Shown: in pieces, positions 43,045 to 50,734 of the stretch
How the letters are laid out: every line of letters begins with the position of its first letter
Numbering within the stretch: the first letter of the stretch is position 1
From: Anaerocolumna sp. AGMB13025
GTDB lineage: Bacteria; Bacillota; Clostridia; Lachnospirales; Lachnospiraceae
Length of the DNA: 64,000 nt
Direction: 5' to 3'
Assembly (NCBI RefSeq): GCF_029689925.1
Contig: NZ_CP121445.1
Span: 120,001-184,000 of the forward strand
Translations under genes and position numbers: made by a program
Notes under the pieces: model-generated
Told to the model about the DNA's origin: nothing
Database searches by the model: none
Seen by the model: only the letters and a program-made list of their open reading frames with translations

Positions 43045-44646
43045 TTACAGCATGTCCTTAGCACGGTACTGCTGCGGTGTGATTCCGACAGTTTTCTTAA
43101 ATTGTTTATGAAAATAGGAACTGTTGGAAAAACCGGTTGCATCCGCTATGGCCTGCAGCGATAAATCAGTGGTTATAAGAAGTTTTTTGGCGGCATGAAT
43201 CCGTTCGCTTTTTATATAGGTGCTAAGGAGCTGACCGGATTGTTTATGGAAAAGATAAGAAATATAATCAGGATTCATATGGATTGCTTCTGCAATGGAA
43301 TTCCGGTTTAAATCTTCGGAGTCTAAATGGGCTTTTATATACTTTTTGACAGACTCCACAAAAGAAGCAGAATCAGCATTTACCTTCAGAATTTCTTCGG
43401 TGTCTGAAAGCAGATGCCCTGCCCAAAAGAGGAAGTTCTCTATGGAAGAAGTTGCTTTAATTAAGTCTGTATGATGAGTCAGTTTCGGGAATAATTCGTT
43501 GATTGAAATTTCCTTTGATTCCAGAACTGAAAATACGGTTTGTAATACGCCATAGTAAATAGCGATAAGCATCTTGGCCGGATAATAGGTGGAAGTATCT
43601 TTGAACAAGGCTTTAATTTTATCAAGAATCAGAGATGATTTATATTGCAATAGGAGCTCTGTCCATTCAGCCAGAGGTATGTTCTTCATCTGAGAGTCCG
43701 AGAATTCCCAGGTATGGGGATCTGATAACGTATGAACTGGTATCACGATACTTTCCTTAGTAAAGATACTTGATTCAAAATTCTTAAGGAGCTGGTAACA
43801 GTCAGCAACAGAGGTAACCGGTGTTTGGTCCGACAAATAGATTGAAAACCGATAAGAGGGCAGAGCCTGACATAGTTTTCTTACGATATCTTCGGAGAAG
43901 TCAAAGATATGCTGATAGCCCTTAAAATTACCGGATATCATAGCCAGTAAAAATTCGGAAGAAGAAATCTTATATATGGAAGCATCTTCTTTATCACAGA
44001 TCAGCTCAGAAACAATGGAGAGTATTTCACCAAGTGGAATCGGGTCTTCCTCATCACCGGTAATATTTTTGGCATGGACATCAAACAGAAGAAAGTAAAA
44101 ATCCTCCTTTAGCCAGGACACCGGCACGTTCAGGCGATTCATAGCTTCTGTAATACTGGTTTTTGAAGAGGATATAATTCTTGTAAAGACTTCCTTCCAA
44201 AACATTTCCACACGGAGGGATTTGCTGGAATCCCAGGATTCTGCAATGTTTTTAGCCCTGTCAACCTTCTGGTTTTCATATACTTTTTCTACCGCAAGCG
44301 TTAGTTCTTCTTCCAAAACACTGTATTCAACCGGCTTTAAGATATATTGGAAACATTGTAACAGGATAGCTTTTTGTGCATAATCAAAATTCTGATGTCC
44401 AGTAAGCAATAACTTGACAGGATGGAAGTTATTCTCATTTACCCAGGCAATCAGGTCAAGACCACTGCTTTTTGGCATTTCAATATCGGTCAGCAGAATA
44501 TCGATTTCCTGTTGCTGTAAAATCTCCTGAGCCTGTTTCATGCTGTAGGCAGTATATACAGCATGGATTCCCAGGTCATCCCAATTAATATTTTTGGTAA
44601 TACCTTGAACAATATAATATTCATCGTCAACTACAAGTATATTCAT
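43045..44646 (-). CDS. Response regulator, YesN/AraC type
   Basis: This 533-residue protein has a receiver domain (1-125) with acidic DDE at 7-9, phosphoacceptor Asp54 in LLTDIEMP and Lys in ILKPVEY. A long middle region of about 290 residues has no clear family. The AraC-type DNA-binding domain is at about 430-530 (MNPDYISYLFHKQSG, then GFSNSSYFHKQFKKTVGITP). It is encoded with the YesM-type kinase, 24 bases after it, and probably activates the divergent xyloglucan locus starting at 46.7 kb. Confidence 0.93.
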   Translation of the reverse strand: MNILVVDDEYYIVQGITKNINWDDLGIHAVYTAYSMKQAQEILQQQEIDILLTDIEMPKSSGLDLIAWVNENNFHPVKLLLTGHQNFDYAQKAILLQCFQYILKPVEYSVLEEELTLAVEKVYENQKVDRAKNIAESWDSSKSLRVEMFWKEVFTRIISSSKTSITEAMNRLNVPVSWLKEDFYFLLFDVHAKNITGDEEDPIPLGEILSIVSELICDKEDASIYKISSSEFLLAMISGNFKGYQHIFDFSEDIVRKLCQALPSYRFSIYLSDQTPVTSVADCYQLLKNFESSIFTKESIVIPVHTLSDPHTWEFSDSQMKNIPLAEWTELLLQYKSSLILDKIKALFKDTSTYYPAKMLIAIYYGVLQTVFSVLESKEISINELFPKLTHHTDLIKATSSIENFLFWAGHLLSDTEEILKVNADSASFVESVKKYIKAHLDSEDLNRNSIAEAIHMNPDYISYLFHKQSGQLLSTYIKSERIHAAKKLLITTDLSLQAIADATGFSNSSYFHKQFKKTVGITPQQYRAKDML

Positions 44647-44670
44647 GTGAGCATCCTCCTATCGGTTCGC

Positions 44671-46428
44671 TTATTGCTGAAATGGAATATATGGTATTTC
44701 AATATCAATTCTTGCACCGGAACCTGGTTCGTTGGAAAAATGTATTACGGCGGTTTCGCCATATACAAGTGCAAGTCTTTTAGCAACATTGTGGACCCCC
44801 AGATGACGTCCGTCTTTTTGACTGGGCTTTTTATTATTGATATCTTCCAGGGTTCCCAGTATATCTGAGCTGAAACCATCCCCCGAATCAATATGGGTCA
44901 GATGGATCCATTTTTTATTCTCTTTTTCAATCATATAAGAGGTGATTTTAATCTGTAAGGGTTCCCCCATTACCATATTGTATTTGATTGTATTCTCGGT
45001 AAACATCAGCAGGATAAGAGGAAATACGGATGCCTCCTCAGTCTCTGCGGCGATATGGCTTTCATAGGTCAGACAATCGGGAAATCTTATTTTAGTCAGT
45101 TCTATATAATTGTATATGAACAGTAATTCTTCTTTTAACGCAACGGTGGTACGGTCTGATAAGGTATAGCGCAGATGATCGGAAAGGGTTTGGATCATTT
45201 TCGGTAATACTTCCTGATTTTCAGAAATATCAGCAGCCATTGATCCAATGGAACACAGGCAGTTGATTAAAAAATGTGGTGCAATCTGTGATTTTAAATA
45301 CTGGAGTTCTATTTGGGATTTTGCAAGTTTCTCCTCATAAATATCGACGCGTAAGTTATGTATTTCGTCGATCATGTTATTAAAGGCCGTATCGATTTCT
45401 ATAATTTCCCGGCAGTTCGAGGCATCGGCGGTTACTTTCTGTTCAAAATTACCAAGCCGAATGGATACGGCAGCATTTTCTAACATAAATAAGGGCCTCG
45501 ATAAAAATTTACTTACCGATATCAGAAGAAACAGAGTAAGGATAATTATGAAAACAGCCATAATAAGGAGAATCTGATATATAGTATAAAGCTGCATATC
45601 AATATTTTTAAGGGGTATCAGTGCCAGCAGATAATAATCGCAGTAATCCAGTTCATTGGTAACTAGCAGGGCTTTGCTTTTGTCATTCATTGTGAAAATG
45701 CTGTAATTGTTTAGTGAGCTTTCGACATCAAAGGTATAGCCGGAAAGCTTATTTTCACATAATGGAACACCGCCTTCGGTTACATAGATAACATTGCCGC
45801 CATGCTCGGCTATATTTTTGAAGGTAGATGTAAGCTGGTCAACATTTGCCCATGCACCCAGGTAGGTGTTATTTATTCTTAGTATCCGTATAAGGTAATA
45901 GGAATTATTAATCTCTTTGGTAAACCAGGTTTTTATATTGATTTCATCCAAATTGCTGCTGGCATTTAAAGATCTTAAATAAGTCCGAAGGTAATCTGCT
46001 GCCAATGCATCATTAGTCAGTTTGTGGGACTGTATAAAAGTATCATTAATAGGGGCATAAATAAATAAACCGCCAATTTCTGAAAACGCAGGAAGGCTGT
46101 AATCGAGTAAATCTTTGGCTCGCATAATATTATTATAAATATAATTCACATCCCCCATGTAGGAAATGGAAGAGATATCAGAACTATAGGAATTCATTTC
46201 ATAAAGGTAGATATCGAGTTCCTCTAGTGAGTCGCTTAACTGATGATTGTATAATTCCAGGGTATCTTTTAAGTTATCATAGGTTTTTTCCCGCAATACA
46301 CTGGTAAAATAGCTGGATAACCAGCCAATAATAAGAATAAAGGATAAAAATATAAGACAGATAATAGTAAACATACGGCTTCGGAACGAATAGGTCTTTT
46401 TTGCGGCATTGTAAGTATTTACATGCAT
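44671..46428 (-). CDS. Sensor histidine kinase, YesM family
   Basis: This 585-residue membrane kinase has helices near 20-42 and about 280-300 flanking an extracellular sensor. A HAMP-like segment is followed by the His_kinase domain with His385 in SQIAPHFLINCL, then an ATPase domain with LILLMFTENTIKYN. The typical QP-vENA motif is replaced by MFTENTIKY, a modest divergence. The start MHVNTY has GAGGGTGAC at suitable spacing; a GTG three codons earlier is too close to it. Its gene is divergent from the binding-protein gene, so both promoters lie in 46429-46679. Confidence 0.92.
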   Translation of the reverse strand: MHVNTYNAAKKTYSFRSRMFTIICLIFLSFILIIGWLSSYFTSVLREKTYDNLKDTLELYNHQLSDSLEELDIYLYEMNSYSSDISSISYMGDVNYIYNNIMRAKDLLDYSLPAFSEIGGLFIYAPINDTFIQSHKLTNDALAADYLRTYLRSLNASSNLDEINIKTWFTKEINNSYYLIRILRINNTYLGAWANVDQLTSTFKNIAEHGGNVIYVTEGGVPLCENKLSGYTFDVESSLNNYSIFTMNDKSKALLVTNELDYCDYYLLALIPLKNIDMQLYTIYQILLIMAVFIIILTLFLLISVSKFLSRPLFMLENAAVSIRLGNFEQKVTADASNCREIIEIDTAFNNMIDEIHNLRVDIYEEKLAKSQIELQYLKSQIAPHFLINCLCSIGSMAADISENQEVLPKMIQTLSDHLRYTLSDRTTVALKEELLFIYNYIELTKIRFPDCLTYESHIAAETEEASVFPLILLMFTENTIKYNMVMGEPLQIKITSYMIEKENKKWIHLTHIDSGDGFSSDILGTLEDINNKKPSQKDGRHLGVHNVAKRLALVYGETAVIHFSNEPGSGARIDIEIPYIPFQQ

Positions 46429-46549
46429 AATTGTCACCCTCTTAAATAACCATTGTATAAGTTGTATGGATTGGTATGGTATAGGATTAAAAATTAGATA
46501 TTATATACAATAATCTAAGGAAAGTAGAATAACCTCTAAGGATAATTCC

Positions 46550-46577
46550 TTACATTGTTTACGCTATATTATATAAT
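46550..46577 (+). promoter_or_regulatory. Promoter of the xyloglucan transport operon
   Basis: TTACAT and TATAAT are 16 bases apart, about 100 bases upstream of the binding-protein gene and in the gap between divergent genes. Regulation by the adjacent YesN-type activator is probable. No operator was identified. Confidence 0.5.
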
Positions 46578-46679
46578 ATCCTTGTAACTAATATCAAGGG
46601 AAACTTGGATCCTGGAGAAGATCCTTCCACGTCTTAAGCAGATTTCCTTGAAGATATGAAACGAAACGGAGGTATTTTT

Positions 46680-48299
46680 ATGAAAAAGTTTTTAGCAGTA
46701 CTACTTAGTTTGGCCATAGTAATGGTAAGCCTTACCGGCTGCGGCAAATCAGGTTCCAACAACACGGGCAGCAAGGATACAGGCAGTAAGGATACGGTAT
46801 CAAGTACTCCTGAGGATACAGCTTCCACCCAGGAAGCAGATGCTGGGGCCAAAGCAATTGCTGACAGAAAAGCCAGCGGAAAAATTCCGACAGTTGTTAT
46901 GGCATTTATGAACTGGTCAGGTTCACCGGCTGGTTTGGAGCGGATTCAAGGACTAATCAGTGATTATACGGAAGAAAAATTGGGTGTTTCCGTAGAACTT
47001 GAAATCCTGGATTTTGCGTCCTACAAACAGGGTCTTACGTTAATGCTTTCCTCAGGGGAACAGGTTGATATTTTTAATGCAATAACTCTTGGGTATACAT
47101 CTTCAATTAATAATGGTTATTGTCTTAATCTTGAAGACGATAATCTGATTCAGACATATGGTGCAGGAATCCTTAATACCATGGATCCGTCCTATGTAAA
47201 TGCCTGCCGTGTAGGCGGTGCTTTATACGGTCTTCCGCAGCAGCGGGATATGGCAATCGGACTTGGAGGCTTTTCTATTGGTAAAGAATACCTGGATGGT
47301 ATCGGATATGATTATGCCTCACAGTACAAAGACGGCGATGAAGTAATCTATACGGATATTAATACAATCAGTGATATTTATGCAAAGCTTCATGCGAAGT
47401 ATCCCAATTTATATGTATATGCTCCCCAGGAGGCTACGCTTGGTCAGTATGTAAAATATGATGCCCTTGGCGGAGATAATTATGGTGTTTTATTGGATCC
47501 GGAAAATAGCCTTACTATGAATGATCTTTGGGGAAGTGAACAGTTTAAAAACTACTGTGAATTAATGTATCAATGGAATCAGGCAGGCTATATATCAAAG
47601 GATGCACTGACGGATGATACATCTGCTACTGCCCAGGTGAAAGCCGGTACAGCAATGTCTTATGCTACCGCCACAAAACCTGGCATCAGAGCCCAGGAAA
47701 CCGGTCTTTGCGGACGCGATATGGTAATATTCCAGACAGGAGATGACTTCCTTAAATCCTCAGCAGTTGCTACCATGCCATGGTGTATTAACTCAGGAAC
47801 AAAAGACCCTGAAGCTGCCATGCAGGTATTAAATGCTTTCTACACAGATCCTTATCTTTCTAACTTACTTTGCTGGGGTCAGGAGGGTACCGAATATACA
47901 AAAACAGAAGACGGACATATTAATTTTGCAGAGGGTGTTACGGCAGCAAATTCAGAATATTATAACAACGTTAACTGGCTTATGCCAAACCAGTTTATCG
48001 CGGAAATCTGGGATGGCAACCCGTTAGATATCTGGGACCGCATGGCCTCATTTAATAAGGATTCCGTAAAATCAAAAGCACTTGGTTTTTCCTTTGATAA
48101 CAGCAGTGTGTCAACAGAATATGCCGTACTTACTAATGTTTACAACGAATATGCGTTCCAGCTTATGTATGGATTTAAGGATCCTGCTACCGGAATACCG
48201 GAAATGTTAGACAAGTTTAAGGCAGCCGGATTAGAAACGTATATGAAGGCAAAACAAACCGCTCATGACGAGTGGGCTAAAACAAATGGTGTAAAATAA
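46680..48299 (+). CDS. Sugar ABC transporter substrate-binding lipoprotein (LplA type)
   Basis: This 539-residue lipoprotein has signal peptide MKKFLAVLLSLAIVMVSLTG and lipobox Cys21, then a Ser/Thr/Lys/Asp-rich linker to about residue 60. Its large size and the pairing with LplB/YtcP-type permeases match the LplA class of oligosaccharide-binding proteins. It likely binds xyloglucan-derived oligomers, as judged by the downstream GH74 and xylosidases. The start MKKFLAV is set by CGGAGG; eight earlier in-frame codons precede the ribosome site. A leaky terminator follows, as is usual for a binding protein made in excess. Confidence 0.92.
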   Translation: MKKFLAVLLSLAIVMVSLTGCGKSGSNNTGSKDTGSKDTVSSTPEDTASTQEADAGAKAIADRKASGKIPTVVMAFMNWSGSPAGLERIQGLISDYTEEKLGVSVELEILDFASYKQGLTLMLSSGEQVDIFNAITLGYTSSINNGYCLNLEDDNLIQTYGAGILNTMDPSYVNACRVGGALYGLPQQRDMAIGLGGFSIGKEYLDGIGYDYASQYKDGDEVIYTDINTISDIYAKLHAKYPNLYVYAPQEATLGQYVKYDALGGDNYGVLLDPENSLTMNDLWGSEQFKNYCELMYQWNQAGYISKDALTDDTSATAQVKAGTAMSYATATKPGIRAQETGLCGRDMVIFQTGDDFLKSSAVATMPWCINSGTKDPEAAMQVLNAFYTDPYLSNLLCWGQEGTEYTKTEDGHINFAEGVTAANSEYYNNVNWLMPNQFIAEIWDGNPLDIWDRMASFNKDSVKSKALGFSFDNSSVSTEYAVLTNVYNEYAFQLMYGFKDPATGIPEMLDKFKAAGLETYMKAKQTAHDEWAKTNGVK

Positions 48300-48314
48300 T
48301 AAGATAAATATGGT

Positions 48315-48359
48315 AAAAGGATGGGGAAGCTTAAGACCTTGCTGGTCCATCCTTTTGCT
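48315..48359 (+). terminator. Intercistronic (leaky) terminator-like hairpin
   Basis: AAAAGGATGG pairs with CCATCCTTTT 16 bases after the binding-protein stop codon. The permease genes downstream need read-through, so this hairpin probably sets the binding protein to permease ratio. Confidence 0.7.
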
Positions 48360-48389
48360 AAAGTTAAGAATGCCGGGTTATGGAGGTTA

Positions 48390-48475
48390 GGTTGAAAAAT
48401 AGATTTTTCAACCACAAGTTTGTGCTTGCGCACCGCAAACTTGGTATGTGCAAAGAGCGTGCGCAAGAATAGAGG
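48390..48475 (+). promoter_or_regulatory. Switch-like leader before the first permease gene
   Basis: Hairpin GGTTGAAAAA/TTTTTCAACC (48390-48413) is followed by two mutually exclusive stems. The first is CAAGTTTG with CAAACTTG (48415-48422 with 48436-48443), enclosing GTGC/GCAC. The other is CTTGCGCAC with GTGCGCAAG (48425-48433 with 48459-48467), which ends four bases before the ribosome site AGAGG. The choice of stem could change ribosome access to the permease start. Confidence 0.6.
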
Positions 48476-48480
48476 TTAAT

Positions 48481-49434
48481 ATGGCTAAAACAGTTACAGC
48501 CGCCGGGTCTTCCTATAAAAAAAATAAAAATCTGGCACAGTTCAAACGGTGTCTGCCGCTTTATTTTATGGCTCTGCCCGGAATCATATATCTTTTTATT
48601 AATAATTACATGCCGCTGCCGGGACTGGTATTGGCATTTAAAAAGTTCAATGCCAGAAAGGGTATCTTTGGTTCGGATTGGGCAGGGCTATCAAATTTTA
48701 AGTATTTGTTTACCACACAGGATGCCTTTATCATTACAAGAAATACAATCCTTTATAACTTAACGTTTATTGTTATTAATACAGTTTGTGCAATTGCGGT
48801 AGCAATTATACTTGCGGAATTGACATCAAAGGTAAAGAAGTTTTATCAATCCGCAATCTTACTTCCGTTTCTGATTTCAGCGGTTATTATCAGTTATCTG
48901 GTATTTGCATTTCTCTCAACAGAAAATGGGTTTGTCAATAATTCTATCTTAAAACCGTTTGGAATAGAGGGAATATCCTGGTACACGGAAAAGAAATACT
49001 GGCCCTTCATCCTGATACTTGTTAATACCTGGAAAACAGTTGGCTATAATTGTATTATTTATCTATCGACCATTGTAGGATTTGACAGAGCTTATTATGA
49101 GGCGGCTTCTATCGATGGTGCATCAAAGTGGCAGCAGCTGAGACGCATAACAATACCCCTTTTGAAACCTACGATTATAATGCTTACTTTATTGTCAATC
49201 GGACGTATATTCTATTCCGATTTTGGATTATTCTATCAGGTGCCTCAAAACTCAGGAGCTCTTTATTCCGTTACGAACACCATTGATACTTATGTTTATC
49301 GTGGATTACTTGAGCTTGGGGATATCACAATGTCTTCCGCGGCAGGTCTGTATCAATCGGTCATTGGGTTTATACTTGTTCTGTCTGCCAACCTGATTGT
49401 ACGTAAGGTTGATTCTGAAAATGCACTTTTCTAA
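48481..49434 (+). CDS. ABC transporter permease (LplB/YteP type)
   Basis: This 317-residue permease has six membrane helices, the LplB-type N-terminal text LPLYFMALPGIIYLFINNYM, and EAA loop YEAASIDGASKWQQLRRITIP. It forms the channel with the second permease. The start MAKTVT follows ATAGAGG by six bases; an 11-codon upstream extension lacks a ribosome site. The stop codon touches the first unit of a tandem-repeat array that fills the gap to the second permease. Confidence 0.93.
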   Translation: MAKTVTAAGSSYKKNKNLAQFKRCLPLYFMALPGIIYLFINNYMPLPGLVLAFKKFNARKGIFGSDWAGLSNFKYLFTTQDAFIITRNTILYNLTFIVINTVCAIAVAIILAELTSKVKKFYQSAILLPFLISAVIISYLVFAFLSTENGFVNNSILKPFGIEGISWYTEKKYWPFILILVNTWKTVGYNCIIYLSTIVGFDRAYYEAASIDGASKWQQLRRITIPLLKPTIIMLTLLSIGRIFYSDFGLFYQVPQNSGALYSVTNTIDTYVYRGLLELGDITMSSAAGLYQSVIGFILVLSANLIVRKVDSENALF

Positions 49435-49790
49435 TACCGCAAGGGAACTTGCGATATGCAATGGGTATAAGGCTGAAAGAAAATATATGAATTGAAAGGA
49501 TGCCGCAAAAGGATTCTTTCAGCCTGTTTAATTTAGTGGCAGTATCGCAAGGGAACTTGCGATATGCAATGGGTATAAGGTTGAAAGAAATATATGAATT
49601 GATAGGATGCCACAATAGGATTCTTTCAACCTGTTTCATTAGTGGCAATATCGCAAGGGAACTTGCGATATGCAATGGGTATAAGCTGAAAGAAAATATA
49701 TGAATTGAAAGGATGCCACAATAGGATTCTTTCAGCCTGTTTCATTAGTGGCAGTATCGCAAGGAACTTGCGATATGCAATGGGTATAAA
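49435..49790 (+). repeat. Structured ~106-base tandem repeat array, locus B
   Basis: Three full units and a terminal part-unit repeat every 106-108 bases. The hairpin TATCGCAAGGGAACTTGCGATA recurs at 49435 (with one change), 49543, 49649 and 49755. Between hairpins the order is CTGAAAG, TGCCAC, CTTTCAG, GTGGCA. In unit 1 the stem is GGCTGAAAG/CTTTCAGCC and in unit 2 GGTTGAAAG/CTTTCAACC, a compensated change. The array ends ATGCAATGGGTATAAA, three bases before the second permease gene. Confidence 0.93.
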
Positions 49791-49792
49791 AT

Positions 49793-50689
49793 ATGAAAAC
49801 AAGAGAAGATAAAATATTTCAAACCAGCGGTCACATCGTTATGATGCTGTTGTCTGCCTGTGCAATTATTCCTATTGTGTTGTTGGTAATCTCCTCTTTC
49901 ACCGATAATGACACATTAATTAGGAATGGATATTCGTTTTGGCCGGAAAAACTAAGCTTTTATGCATATGAATATATTTTTAGAACCGGTAATTCAGTAG
50001 TACACGCATATGGAATATCCATATTGCTGACGTCAGTTGGAGTCGTGTCCTCCCTGGTCATTACTACAATGCTTGCATATACCATATCCAAAAAGTATCT
50101 TCCGGGAAAAGGGATTCTAACCTTCCTGGTATTCTTTACACTGCTCTTTAACGGCGGTCTGGTTCCAACCTATATGAATTATACGAATACCTTTGGAATT
50201 AAAAATACTTTCTGGGGACTTTTAATACCCAGTCTTTTGATGAATGGTTTTAATGTACTGCTTATGAAATCCTATTTTGTTACCGGTGTACCGGATGAAA
50301 TCCTGGAGGCAGCTTATATTGATGGTGCTTCTGAATTTAAAACCTTTTATAGGGTGGCACTTCCCCTTGCAAAGCCCGTTGTTGCTACCATTGGGCTCTT
50401 TGCGGGAATCGCTTACTGGAATGACTGGCAGAACGGTTATATTTACCTTACGAAACGAACAGATCTATATTCCATACAGAATCTGTTAAATAGAATGATA
50501 CAAAATATACAGTTTTTATCCCAGAATTCAGCTAATATTTCCAATGCCAATGTAGGGCTTGCCGCTATACCGTCGGTCTCTGTCCGTATGGCCATTGCAG
50601 TCATTGGCATACTGCCGATTATCTTAATATATCCCTTAGTACAGAATAACTTTGTAAAGGGCATCACACTTGGGGGCGTAAAGGGGTAA
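49793..50689 (+). CDS. ABC transporter permease (LplC/YtcP type)
   Basis: This 298-residue, six-helix permease has the LplC-type pattern: a first helix near 20-40, FNGGLVPTYM before the central helices, EAA loop EAAYIDGASEFKTFYRVALP, and the ending NNFVKGITLGGVKG. It pairs with the LplB-type permease. No AGGAGG lies before the start; the repeat end supplies only a weak GGGTA. Its gene follows the repeat array as the second permease does in the xylan locus. No transporter ATPase gene is nearby, so a shared MsmK-type ATPase is presumed. Confidence 0.93.
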   Translation: MKTREDKIFQTSGHIVMMLLSACAIIPIVLLVISSFTDNDTLIRNGYSFWPEKLSFYAYEYIFRTGNSVVHAYGISILLTSVGVVSSLVITTMLAYTISKKYLPGKGILTFLVFFTLLFNGGLVPTYMNYTNTFGIKNTFWGLLIPSLLMNGFNVLLMKSYFVTGVPDEILEAAYIDGASEFKTFYRVALPLAKPVVATIGLFAGIAYWNDWQNGYIYLTKRTDLYSIQNLLNRMIQNIQFLSQNSANISNANVGLAAIPSVSVRMAIAVIGILPIILIYPLVQNNFVKGITLGGVKG

Positions 50690-50734
50690 GTGAAGGAATA
50701 AGCAGAAATTATGCCTCTTATTAAGGAGAAAACC

